The notes under the pieces were generated by a model. It made no database searches and was not told where the DNA came from. It saw nothing but the letters and a program-made list of their open reading frames with translations. From Fragilariopsis cylindrus CCMP1102 (lineage: Eukaryota; Bacillariophyta; Bacillariophyceae; Bacillariales; Bacillariaceae), in contig FMBT01000031.1 in NCBI GenBank assembly GCA_900095095.1, positions 1 to 32,986 of the forward strand: DNA of 32,986 nucleotides, written 5' to 3'. Below are positions 9,200 through 20,318 of the stretch, in pieces. Each line of letters begins with the position of its first letter. Positions within the stretch are counted from its first letter, which is position 1. Position numbers and translations under genes: made by a program.

Positions 9200-11876
9200 A
9201 TGAACTTTTCGAAAAGAAAGCACGTTATATTATTTGTCGCTGTTTCGATATTATTTGTATCATCAGCTTCTTTCCTTCCGACGGCGACGACGACAACTGA
9301 TCGATACAAGGATGATGATGTTGATCACAATGTATCCGTGGTAGTAGCGATCATCGACCTCGACAACAACGGCGTGAGCAGGAATGCGGGGAATGTCAAG
9401 AAGAAGGAGCTGTATCTTTGGCAGGTACATTCAATAGAAGAGAATCAATATTTGATCAACTAAATTCAGAAGAATACGAGTCACTCGTCGAATACATGAC
9501 CGGCGATGAGACAAACATTGCCGATTCGACGATGGATGACATTGACAGTTCCAACAAAGCATTTAATAGAAATTACATAGTGTTTATGCAGTTATTTCCA
9601 CCACCTAAAACAGAAGCGATTGCATACCTCGATGGAGATACAAACAATCCACCTGATCGGTATGCTATAGTTACGATACATCGTGGTAGAGAACGTCCAA
9701 GAGATGTAATGCAATATAAAATTGGTCCGATAAAGAATGGGGAAGTTCAAACAGAAAATGCAGTCGTTGAAAAATTATTAAAAGACAATGAATGCCATGG
9801 GCCAACGAGGAAATTATAGTCACTTAAAAAAATACGTCGACGATCAAGTCTTCAAACAAGCCTATACGCTTCGAAAGTTATTCCGTGCTGCAACTGGAGG
9901 GTATTGTTTTGGTGGAGATGAATGCAATGGAGACGATAAATGAAGTATATAGAATATGCAAATTTAGCAACAACACCCGAAAAACGTATTACGAATATCC
10001 ATTTTATTTTAAAGTTCCAAATGGCGAATTTGGTCCATCTTGTTTATTACCAGTACCGATTAGTTTCCAAATCATTGAAAATCCCGACATCGATCCGAGT
10101 CAATGGGAAACAACAAATTTCGAATATTGTTACCAAGGCCCCTACGAATCCGCAGAAGCATTATTAGATGCAATCACAAACGGTGCTGTGGAGCCATGTG
10201 CAGCAATCCGTTCATCCAATGCAGAATGGACGTCGACCGATCCAATACAGCCATCCGCCAGATGCGACAATTAAGGAACCCATATCCTATCATTCTAGTG
10301 GCAAACGTTACGTAATTGATAAAGGCAGGGATGGAGTGGTCATAGAGTATCTTGGTTAGGTTGGACGTTTCATATTGCATCCGATCAAATGCACGGAATG
10401 GTTGTTCGTAATCTATCCTTTCAGGGTGAACGGTTGGCATATGAATTGAACTTTCAGGATTTTTTGCCAGTTATTCGGGGATGGGAGGAGCGGGACAAAC
10501 TGTGTACTTCGATTCGAATTGGGAGATTGGGAGTTATTCAGCTCTAGAATTAGGACTAGATTGTCCCGAGGATGCAACCTTACTTCCTATCATTCAACAC
10601 AAAAACGGAGCGAAGGCAGAAGTTTCTCATAATCTAATGTGTATTTTTGAACAACCAACAGGAGAACCCATGTGGCGCCATGAATTATCTAAATCAAACC
10701 GCGTTGCAGGTATACCCAGAACCTTACTAAAATTCGAGTAGTGAGTGTGATGGGCAATTATGGTAAGTTCTAATTATTTTATCTTGTCTTGTGGAGTAAT
10801 ATATGTGCGAAAATTAATTTTAAATGGATGAGCAAAACTGATCAATCGGATTGTACAATTGTTGGCGAGAGATGTGTTTAATAAATTGTGTCATGGAAAT
10901 ATTTTGAAACCAAAAGAAAGCGCCCAACTGATTCTTTTTCTCGTCTTTCTATATTTTTCGTTTTGACTATATTCCCGAACATAACACGACCGACTTATTC
11001 AAAATACGATATAATTAAAACAAAACAATTACCCATACAGACTACATACCAACGTTATCACTCATGGCAGATGGTGTTATGAAATTGGACGTCGAGATGG
11101 GCGGGTACCTCCAGGCGGGGTACAGTGTTGATGCTACTCGAGACAAAAATCAAGAATCACCTTTTTTTGGTACAAGGTTACATAATAATATGGCCGGCTT
11201 ACTCCATGATCATATCATTGGCGTAAAAGCTGATCTGGATATTGGTGGAGTACAGAATACTCTTATGGCAGGAAAAGTCAAGTATGGTACCTATGAGGAG
11301 GCAACGGGTGGTAAATCAACGAAGCCTGGTTCATATTCGTACAATGGTGTGAAATATATGGACTGGACTACGATCGATACAGAACGAGGTATTTCAGCAA
11401 AAGATTACGACACGATCATAATCGCATCCGATACAACGAACAAATGGGGATCACAACGATCATACGAAATTGCATTCGATCATACAATACCGAGTCAAGT
11501 TTTCCCCTCCGATCATCCGGTTGCTGCAGCAACGGCCTGGCAATATAGCAATGTTGCTATTACCCGTCAAAAAGATTCAGAACGGTATTGCTCATTTCCG
11601 TCCAATTATCAAATCGGTACAGCATTTCCAAGTTTCGATTTACGTGAATTTCAACAACAAGGAGATGATGTTATAAGTGAAGATCTTGTCTTTTGGATTA
11701 TGTTCGGCGTGCAGCATTATCCAAAGGCTGAAGATGTTCCAGTGGTATCTAATTTCGGTAGTGGGTTTGTTTTAAAACCACGAAATATGTACGACCGTGC
11801 AGCCTTCGAAGATTTACCAGATAATCGTGATGTCAAACATCCGGTCTGTATAGCACCCAGTATCTTCAACAACTAA
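9200..11876 (+). CDS. Copper amine oxidase (primary-amine oxidase), secretory; frame-interrupted, one intron
   Basis: The protein begins with a signal peptide (KHVILFVAVSILFVSSASF). The N-terminal domains follow in changing frames: FDQLNSEEYESLVEYM, NYIVFMQLFPPPKTEAIAYL, LLPVPISFQIIENPDIDPSQ, WTFHIASDQMHGMVVRNLSF. The catalytic core is complete. VYFDSNWEIG carries the catalytic-base Asp. Asn-Tyr-Asp-Tyr, whose first Tyr becomes topaquinone, is split by an intron after codon position one (AAT TAT G, then AC TAC). The copper ligands are HDH in LLHDHIIGVKADLDIGG and His in GVQHYPKAEDVP. The last exon (11041-11876) is uninterrupted. Breaks near 9340-9400, 9811, 9942, 10267, 10356, 10471 and 10711 are mostly single missing bases in short homopolymers. 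The enzyme deaminates primary amines to aldehyde, H2O2 and ammonia. The secretory signal suggests an extracellular or vacuolar place. Confidence 0.88.
10763..11040 (+). other. Intron of the copper amine oxidase gene
   Basis: The donor is GTAAGT at 10763 and the acceptor CCATACAG ends at 11040, giving 278 bp, phase 1. Splicing restores the codon G|AC and the exact topaquinone motif Asn-Tyr-Asp-Tyr, which strongly supports both splice sites. An alternative acceptor at 11071 (GGCAG) also keeps frame but would lose the second Tyr of the motif. Confidence 0.85.
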
Positions 11877-12500
11877 GACTAAGTCAAGTCCTTGGTATAA
11901 TATAGAAAGTGTCTGTAGTATGTTTTATTAGAAACGAGAAAAAATAAATTTTCACTATGATGATTTAACGAAAAATTATAGAGCGAATTAAAATAATCCT
12001 AGACTCGACTATTCTAGCTTTACTGGATGCTATACAAATAGTAATTCTATTCATTATGCCTCGTAGACAGAATGACTCTCAGTCAGAAAGAACAACCACT
12101 ACTGCTATTTTGAGAGACAAAATCAACTGACTATTAATGCATGGCATGGCATGCCATGTCAAACAAATGATAGTAGTAATGTATTTGATGTAATGTTAAA
12201 GCGGTTTATAAATTATATGAATGGATATGTAATAGTATTAATACTATGAAAATAAGAATGATGATAATATATCATACTGTACTTGTACTACCATTATTAA
12301 ACACAAATGACATGCGCCTCATTATGGGCGGCAGCGGCAGCGACGGGGGGTGGAGGGGGGTGGATAGTATACAAACGTTGTACCCAGTGATTTTCTTCTC
12401 CTCTAAAACATATATAAAATAATGTAGAACGCCAATCGATCACAATACATTGATCTGTCCCAGCTTTTTCTTCTTTCATTATTTTCCCTTTTTGTTTAAA
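11877..12500. other. Convergent intergenic spacer
   Basis: It lies between the 3' ends of the amine oxidase and the small membrane protein. It contains a perfect 14-bp palindrome, CATGGCATGCCATG (12145-12158). A 60-codon minus-strand frame (12297-12479) with a Pro/Ala-rich end has no recognisable domain and is not called a gene. Confidence 0.5.
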
Positions 12501-13498
12501 CTAAACCAAAGCAGATTGAGGATACGAAGGTGGTGATGGTGTATCATCAAGTTGGTATTCTGCTAATTCAACTTGTTTGGTAGTATTAGTAGTGCCGGGC
12601 ATCATACCATCCGCAAATGCCGAAACTGCCGCTAACCGTAGACCAACACTCCCTCTTGCATTCGCACCACCGGAATAGGAGGAACTTAAACTTTCATTGT
12701 CATTCGCCGCCATAATCAGGATAGGGATCAGTGTCACGTTCTTTCCGTTGTCCTAAATGAATTGCCACCAAAGCTAATCCCACAGAGGCAGCTGTTGCCA
12801 CCATCCAAAATTGAAACCCTTTCGAATAATTACCTTCGTTGTTACACTCCCCGGTGCTGTATTGTCAGTATACGAATTAACATCACTACTTTCTGCACTA
12901 CTAGTGGTGGTGGTTGATCACTTGCACAAAAATTTGAATATGTGACTTATGAGATTGCGATTTCATGGAACACAATGTATTACAACTGTTAGTATTCCCA
13001 CCCATACATTCATTGCATTTTCCATGATCAGGTATATGAACTTTCATTGACCCTAACGGTCCACAATCCCTACCACCACCAACCACTGTGTTCAATTTAG
13101 TTGTCAAATAAAGAAAAAATATAGATATAGAAAAGATTTGTTTAGCAAAACAAGAAATAAATGGTACAAAACAATTATCTCCGCTCGTTCTATTAAAATT
13201 TACATTGTTTAGGCAAGGCGGCACACGATGCACACACAATACAACCCAAAATATATATAATGTGAACTAATAACCACTACTTGTACTTACTCATCATTAA
13301 GAAACCAAAAGCATCCCATGTCTGTCTTCTTTGATAACGTTCATCACCAGGTACCGCTCGTAATGATAATGATGCGTCTTCTTCCGCTGATACTAATGAT
13401 GATGATGACAACGACGACGAAGATGAGATGAATAAAAGGCCGCAAACGACGACGACAGAAAGAACCAATTGACGTGGAGTTGATAGTAGACGCAACAT
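12501..13498 (-). CDS. Small predicted type I membrane protein with Cys-rich ectodomain
   Basis: The protein has an N-terminal signal peptide (LVLSVVVVCGLLFISSSSSL) and a short segment ending WDAFGFLMM. A donor GTAAGT follows (intron 13290 down to 13086, 205 bp; acceptor CACAG). Exon 2 encodes a small Cys-rich domain: RDCGPLGSMKVHIPDHGKC, NECMGGNTNSCNTLC. After two frame changes come a Ser/Thr stalk (SSAESSDVNSYTDNTAPGS), one transmembrane helix (FQFWMVATAASVGLALVAI), a basic stop-transfer (GQRKERD) and a tail ending DDTPSPPSYPQSALV. The domain order is coherent, so this is one gene; the junctions near 12900, 12850 and 12707 may be indels or undetected introns. No family is recognised. It sits head-to-head with TIM9. 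Confidence 0.55.
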
Positions 13499-14275
13499 AA
13501 TATTATATTATATTATATTATATTGTTTTCTTTTGTTTTGTTTTGAAATTCTTTTGTTGTGTGCTTATTAAATCTGTCTTTGATGTGATTGATGATCTTT
13601 GTACAGTAGTAGGTATCTTTGTCTTTATTGATACGGTCTCAATGATTCCTTGTTCCTGTAGCAGTGAATGAATAGCACGATTTTTGAGAAAGCTGAATGT
13701 GCGTTAGTTTGCTGTTATTTTTGGTGGAGGTAATACGGCTTTTTGTTTTGTGTTAACCGTGTGCCCGCCCTTGTTTGTATTGTTGAATAGTACAATGATA
13801 GTATTCATATTCACAAGACTACTAGTACATAATAATATTTAAACAATTCACCAAAATTTGAGGGATTTATCTAAACATTTCCGTTCATGACTGGCACGTG
13901 CTTTTTGTAAACACACTTTACTCAAAAAATGAGACAAACGACTCCAACTCGACTCACTCCGTCCGAGTGTTCTATTTATAATTACGTTTCTTAATTTTTA
14001 TCCGAAAAAAAACTCGTGACTAAATTAACGATATCGATGGAGGAAGTAATGTAACATTGCGACGAGTGGAGGACAGACAGACTTTAGTTAAAAAAACTCT
14101 TTTCTCTTTATTTTTCACAAACAAAAAGAAAGGAACAACGACAACAACAAACAAACAAACAACCCCTTCTTTGCTACTACCATCTTGTTGTATTTCATTT
14201 AGAAACACAGCATAAATAATCAGAAAAGTTACGACACGTTGAAACTATAGAAAAAAGAAAAAAGACTACACAAAA
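13499..14275. promoter_or_regulatory. Divergent intergenic region (small membrane protein / TIM9)
   Basis: About 780 bp containing promoters for both genes. It starts with a short TATTA repeat next to the minus-strand start. Near the middle CGACTCACTC occurs (13950-13959), a shorter match to the GACTCACTCGACT element at 1845 and 5525. No further gene is recognised. Confidence 0.4.
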
Positions 14276-14978
14276 ATGGATGCTGTTCAAAATTTACCAC
14301 CATACAAACAGCAGGAGTTTATGCAACATCTAGAACAGATGCAACTGAAGGATAGTTTGTCGTGAGTACAGTACAGACAGTATTTTGGTTGTATATTGTA
14401 CTTGTAATAGTGGGTGACTGTATTTTGAAGTGGTAATTCCACAAGGACAGAACGAACTTTTAAGTGGAGCCGTCGATCGATCGAGGGGTCGATATAATTT
14501 TATACACTTTATATTCTCACATTTTTTTTTTGTCATTCATTCATTCATATCATATATTATTATACATTAACTATTGATTAAAATATTAATTCAGTATGTA
14601 CAACAGATTGGTAGAACGTTGTTTCGATGGTTGCGTTAGTTCCTTTCGATCGAAAACACTTGACAAAAGTGAAATATCCTGTATGGTACGTGTCCCGTAT
14701 ATTGCTATTGCTACTGCCATCGACTTTTTTTTCGTCGAATAACGAATGAATCAATCGAGAGTTGCGTTGCGCTTGTTTGTCTTAACAAAAATTAATGATC
14801 GCTTTGCCTTTTTTTAATTTCATTTCATATATTATTACTACAGGAAAATTGTTCCGGTCGATACATTAAAATGACACAACGAGTAGGATTAAGATTTGCA
14901 GAACATCAAGCCATGCAACAAAAAAGAGCCGCAGAAGAAGCAGCCGCCGGTGGTGTGTCCGTAAATAATACTATTTAA
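14276..14978 (+). CDS. TIM9: Mitochondrial intermembrane-space chaperone Tim9
   Basis: Three exons, 14276-14361, 14595-14685 and 14844-14978, join in frame to 103 residues. Both introns are GT-AG (GTGAGT...CAG and GTACGT...CAG). The product begins MDAVQNLPPYKQQEFMQHLE and carries the twin CX3C signature of small Tim proteins: CFDGC in exon 2, and CMENC split across exons 2 and 3 (Met codon ends exon 2, GAA-AAT-TGT opens exon 3). MYNRLVERCF before the first pair and SGRYIKMTQRVGLRFAEHQA after the second match Tim9 rather than Tim8, Tim10 or Tim13. Tim9 would form the Tim9-Tim10 hexamer that escorts hydrophobic precursors across the intermembrane space. The gene looks fully intact. An Ala/Glu tail (AAEEAAAGG) is extra. 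Confidence 0.93.
14362..14594 (+). other. TIM9 intron 1
   Basis: 233 bp, from GTGAGT at 14362 to TTCAG at 14594, phase 2 (TC|T, Ser). It is supported by exact continuity of the Tim9 protein. Confidence 0.88.
14686..14843 (+). other. TIM9 intron 2
   Basis: 158 bp, from GTACGT at 14686 to CTACAG at 14843, phase 0. It interrupts the second CX3C motif between Met and Glu, and splicing restores Cys-Met-Glu-Asn-Cys. Confidence 0.9.
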
Positions 14979-15261
14979 ATGTACTAAAAATTAATATAAT
15001 ATAATATAATATGATATAATATTACTGTATTTGCAGTTACTGAAATAGTTGACACAATTAATTAGTACGACGTTAAAACATAATGTATCGCATATTCGAT
15101 GAAATAGATGACGCTTAAAATGATAAAGTTTCAATTATAAATATGTATATTACAGAGAAGATAAAATTGATTGAAATTTTGGTATGCTGTTCTATGCATT
15201 AATGTGTAAACAAACTTTTTGAACCATGTAAATGTAATGCGTATTAAAAATCGGACCTCGC

Positions 15262-17882
15262 TCATTCTCCATGTCGACTTCCACCATGCATACTCCCGTG
15301 TCGGCTTCGACTCAGTAGTGCTGCTGCTTTACGTTGAGAACGATCACGCAAATTAGAAATTCTATGTCCCCAGGGCGGTTGTTGTTGCTACGCCGGTGGT
15401 GCCTTCATCTCCATCTTTGCCATTTTTACCTAATAACTGTTCGACCATTTCATGAGAGATTTCAATTGTTGTTCTTTCATATCATTTTCTTCTTGCAAGG
15501 TTGCGATGGTAAACGTCTGCGCAGAGGCCTTTTCCGCAAGTCGTCCGCGCATTCGATTGAAGTTCTCTAGATCTTTTTCTAATTCCATTAATCTTCGAGC
15601 TTCTGAAGAAGAAACAAATCTTTCAGATGGTAGATCTTCTGATTCTTTCTTCTCTTCATCAAAATAATCCTGTGTGATCGGCGCGAAAGACAACTCAGCA
15701 GCGGCATTCTCTACTAGACGTGATCGCAGAATATCTCGTTCTAATTCGACCTCCTCGACGGATAGCTTCAAATCCCGGACGAGTCGTTCTCGGTCTATTT
15801 TAACCTCCATCAATTGTTCTTCTGTATGTTGAAGTTTCTCTTCGAATTCTGTTCGGATTGATTCAGTTTGCATCTTCACGTCAAGATGCGAATTGTTCAA
15901 TTCTTGATTCGTTGCTAATTTTTGTGTTGCGAATGATTCTTTCAAAGCTTCATAATCTTCCTCGTACGTAGCACATCGAGCGTGTGTCCGAAGGACTTCG
16001 TCTTCTAATTTGCGATACGGTCTTGAGACACCGACAAGGCAGAGTCCTTACTATCACATTGAGACTTGTATTCATTCCGATTCGTTTCGAGCTGCAAAAG
16101 TTGCATCCTCATTAGTTTGCATTCCGATCGGATCGAAATCAAAGCGGATTCCCGTTCCGCCACCTTTGCACACAACTTATTGACTTGCTGTTCCTTACTG
16201 CTGCCAACGCTGTTGCTTCCTCGTTTTCTTGAAGAGTGTGCCATCGAGAACCTAAATCATGGTCAGAATGATTTCGTTATTGATTTTGATATCGTCTGAC
16301 GTTGTCGACGACGAACCATCCAAACTTCTGTCTCGTCCGCGTTGACTTCAGCAGCAGCAACAGACGACGATGATTCGTTGTCGTTTTCGGAATCTTTGGA
16401 ATCCTTGCTCTTTATAGCACTTTTTAATAATTGAATACTGCTAGGTGTCTTTCCCGTTCAACTTCTAACTTGTGTATATATGACTTGACGCAATGGAAAT
16501 TTGAATCCTTGTTGCTGTTGGGACTACTACTACTATCAGTGTTTTTGTCTCCTTCTACGTCGACGATGATAACCTTTGATTTGACCAACGATGCCAATCG
16601 TTCATCCGTCCGTTCTACCTTTCCTGTTAGATCATCTCGTTCTTGTTGTAGGTTCCGGATCGTTTCCGTTTTCTGACGTGACCTTGACGCTTCGTCTTGT
16701 AACGACTCATTCAATGTTTCCAATTCGTCTACGCGTGCTTTAAGTTCATGGTTTCCTCACTAGTATTGGACATAAACTTTAAATACCCTTTATGAAATTG
16801 TTCAATGGATTTATCAATCAATGCCATCGATTTGAAAAATGCCTTGGATGGTGTTAGTGGGTAACGTTCTTGCTTGATCCGTTCTTTTTCATTCGGCCAT
16901 GCCTTATGATCCATTATAATTTAATTTTCCGTTCTAGATTTTCAAGTTCCATTGTAATCAAACTACTACTTCCTTTGTTGCACCGTTCGTTGCATCGGAC
17001 GATCCCTCAATCCAATCCTTTTGTTTTTGAATCAAAACTAATGCGTTGAAGGTCATGAGATGACTCACTTCTTGCAATTCATTCACGGAACTATCCCGTT
17101 CCAACAATAAGTCCACACCACTGATTTCGACGGTGGGTGGTGGCATCGTCATCATCATTGGTGGTACTTTTCTCGATCCAGATCTGTTCCCAAAATCATT
17201 CACATCCACGAAGGCATCTACCTCGTCGGCATTCCATGTGGCAGCGTCAGCATCTTCGTCGTTATAGTTTCGATTCTGTGATTTTTGCTACTACTGCTTT
17301 TGCTGTTGTTAGTTGTGCTATAGTTTCGACTGGTGTGTCTTCTTCGCCGTTATTCTTCTCGCTACCCGTTATAGATGGAGCCCGCAATGATTTCACATCA
17401 TGTGTCTCTTTTCCTTCCTTACAATCTTCTGTGTACATGCTCCCATCGTTCGAAGAATGGTCGTCATGGACGTTATCGTCATCATTATCGTCATCAAATA
17501 TAGTCGTCGTATCACCATTTTCTTCTTCTCCTTCCTCTTCGTTGATCATCACACTATTCGGTTGAAATTGTGCAACGAAACTTCGTTCTTGTTGTTGATC
17601 CTCACGGAAGGAAAGAGCCTCGATTTCATCGGGAACAGCGGCGATATTATTGTTGCTGTTGCTATCTGTTGTCTCTAAAGATTTCGTCTTGCTGAAACCG
17701 AGACTACTAGTAAAGTTAGGACTACAACTTCGGACAGAAGAAATCGGGGACGACGTGAAGGAAGAAGACGATTGGACTAATAATGGTGTGTCATCTTCTA
17801 CTTCGTCATAAGAGTCTATATTTAGTTTTCGGAAATTGTTTGGCCGGTTTTTCATTCCGGTTATTCGATTGCGCCAAGCCAT
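15262..17882 (-). CDS. Long coiled-coil protein; frame-interrupted
   Basis: This reads as one protein of about 870 residues in at least seven frame segments. The N-terminus starts MAWRNRITGMKNRPNNFRKL, followed by a Ser- and acid-rich disordered region (EEEGEEENGDTTTIFDDD). At 17268-17270 one more A (AAA in the coding strand) would carry ITESK into NYNDEDADAATWNADEVDAF, VDVNDFGNRSGSRK. Then come SVNELQEVSHLMTFNALVLI, ITMELENLERKIK, MDHKAWPNEKERIKQERYPL and SKAFFKSMALIDKSIEQFHK, and heptad-rich segments (ELETLNESLQDEASRSRQ; QQERDDLTGKVERTDERL; EEKLQHTEEQLMEVKIDRER). The tail is GHRISNLRDRSQRKAAALLS and SRHGSMHGGSRHGE before TGA. No enzyme domain is seen. A scaffold or cytoskeletal role is plausible but not shown. 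Confidence 0.65.
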
Positions 17883-18657
17883 GATGATACTATAGGAATG
17901 ATTTCACGTTGCTGTTGCTATTATTAGATTGACGTTGTGAGGAATGTGGTTTCGACTGATGAGGAATGAAGAGGAATGTAGTCGATATTAGCGTGTCTTA
18001 CCTTCGCAGATTGTGATACACACAGTAGGAGTAGGACATGTCGAATGGAATTCCTCAATAAATCCGACTCTTAATGAATATAACGGTTTTGAATCCGATT
18101 TGAATGCTATCACGCGAAAATTTGTCTGCTGACAAGATTTGAATACTTAACAAACGAGTGAGATCTGTGATTCACCTACACGACCGAAATTTTATCTTCC
18201 ACGAACGAAAACAGGTCCTTTTTCTGTTCAACATGTCATACATGACTGTATTTCTGTTGAGATCAGATTTTAGTCATGGGTAAAAATGTGACTATCGGTC
18301 TATTGTGTAGCGTACGTAGACTGCTACTACTAGCTCCAGCTAGTATAATAATAAGTTAGTTGGTTACACAACAAAACCCAAAACATAGAAATCTTCGATT
18401 CTACTCCAACGGCGGACGGAGAAGTTAACAAATAAAAAGAAGGTTATTTTATTTCATTTCGTCTCCAAATTAAAAATACTTCTTGTTAACACTACTCTTC
18501 CAAAAGAAAAAAATCGACAGTTGCCTGTGTATCGAGTCTTTCCGATGAGAGATAATTCAACGATTCCTTCGCTCAAGATATTATGGCATAAAGTAAAATT
18601 TATTCAAACAACCCAAGAAAATATTAATATAGCATCTACACGACTACCAGCATCACT
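17883..18657. promoter_or_regulatory. Divergent intergenic region (coiled-coil gene / HA-domain gene)
   Basis: About 775 bp between two divergent starts. No open frame with protein character, no RNA and no strong repeat was recognised. The two 5' leaders and promoters are presumed here. Confidence 0.4.
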
Positions 18658-20143
18658 ATGAATGAATCTAGGGGGGAAAAGCGTAAGATAGCGTCATTAC
18701 GTGTACCGAAAAAGAGCGAGAATGTGGACACCAATGATGAGCTTATTCCTATTACACAATATGCGGAAATACTTAAGGTGCTAGTGAAAAAGAGAGGAGA
18801 ATTAGAAGAAACAAAGCAACTGAACAGAAAACTTAAAGTCGAGCTCTCGATCGCACATAAACAAGCCAATAAGAAGGTAGAGGCATCGGTTATGCAGCCA
18901 AGCATCGTTCACGATGAGAGTGAGGATAAGAAGATGCAAGAAATGAGAGCCGAGGCAGCCAGAGCACAAGAATCGATCAAACGACTAGAGACAGAACTAG
19001 CAACAACAAAGACGGCGCTTGAAGTAGCAACCGAACGAGCCAAGAAAATAGAGTCGTCGATAGTGTCGATAATGTCGAATAGCAATCCAAATACAGGTGG
19101 ATCACAAAAACAACTTATGACCACAGCTACAGCTACATCAGAGATCGTGACGAACGTAGTATCGAATAGTGAACTAGAGACAGAACTAGCAACAACAAAG
19201 GAAGAACTCAGCAAAGCCATAGAAAGAGTCAAGAATGCTGAGTCGTGTTGGCGATTGCTGGCGAAGCAAATAAAATATATCATCGAGCAAGCTTCCATCC
19301 GCAGTTGCACCAGAGGCGCTGGCAGAATTGAGTGCCGATTTAATCGCAACAAACGATTCAAATGAAAGGCTAGAAGCAAAACTAGTAGCAACGGAACAAA
19401 AGCTCGAGGAAGCCATCAAGCGTGCTAAGAAAGCTGAGTCATTGGATACTTCGTTGAACAATAAGACAAACGTTACAAGTGGATCAAAAAACAGAGAATT
19501 CGATACGGACCTTGCGGCAGCTATCCATCGCGCTAATAGGCTAGAAGTAGAACTAGTAGCAACGAAACAGAAGCTCGAGGGAGTCATGAAGCATGCTAAG
19601 AAAGCTGAGTCATTGGACGATAACACAAGAGAAGAAAATGAGGATACCGAAGGGGACGAATCGAGCGATGACGAAGAATCAGTAGTTGATAGCAAAGATA
19701 ATGAATGGACAACTAAATTCAATGAACTTCGTGAGTTTCGAATTGTTGAAGGTGACTGCAGAGTTCCATATTTAACAGATATTCAGAACCCCAACTTTCA
19801 TCTAGGAAGATGGGTAAGGACTCAAAGGGTTAGAAAGAATAAGATGGAATCTAAGAAGATTGCGAAGCTCAATCATCTTGGGTTTTGGTGGGGCAAAAAT
19901 CAACCTAGTCCACCTTCGTGGGACTATAACTTCGAAAAACTGTTTGCTTTTAATAAGAATACGGGTCAGTGCAACATTTTTATCGATCGAGAAAGTCCCA
20001 CACCACTTGCCATGTGGATATCAATACAGCGAACTGAATACAAACGATTTAAGAAATCTCAGGGTTCTCTTTTATCTTTAGATCAGATTCAAAAACTCGA
20101 AAATATTGGATTAAACTGGAAAGGTCCAAAATTGCGATACTAA
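18658..20143 (+). CDS. Coiled-coil protein with two helicase-associated (HA) domains
   Basis: The first frame starts at ATG 18658. The second frame runs to TAA 20141-20143; they overlap at 19250-19365, where one or two small indels are needed. Residues 40-330 are coiled coil built on a repeated unit of about 25-30 residues: ETELATTKTALEVATERAKK, ETELATTKEELSKAIERVKN, EAKLVATEQKLEEAIKRAKK, EVELVATKQKLEGVMKHAKK. After an acidic linker the C-terminus has two helicase-associated domains (Pfam HA type). The first reads WTTKFNELREFRIVEGDCRV, then LGRWVRTQRV, then LNHLGFWW. The second reads WDYNFEKLFAFNKNTGQCNI, then MWISIQRTEYKR, then LENIGLNW. HA domains may contact nucleic acid. No helicase motor is present, which is common for these proteins in diatoms. 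Confidence 0.75.
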
Positions 20144-20318
20144 AATAATTCGTTCCTGACAAAGAATTGGACTAGTAGCTAATTGCTTCCTACTGCTAGA
20201 CGAATCTAGTTAAGGAGTTTTGCAATTCACGCGACAAAAGCACGGATTGCGTCGAGTAGGTTTCGTAACTAGTAGTTTTTTTCATTTTTGTCATACTATT
20301 TATTTTTGCTTCTCATCC

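Noticed and set aside
10711-10720. A 10-bp GT...AG intron explaining the frame change before the topaquinone motif
   Set aside because: Far too short to be spliced; one missing T explains the frame equally well.
12297-12479. Minus-strand 60-residue frame with a Pro/Ala run
   Set aside because: It starts 22 bp after the stop of the small membrane protein, has no domain, and its end is simple-sequence DNA.
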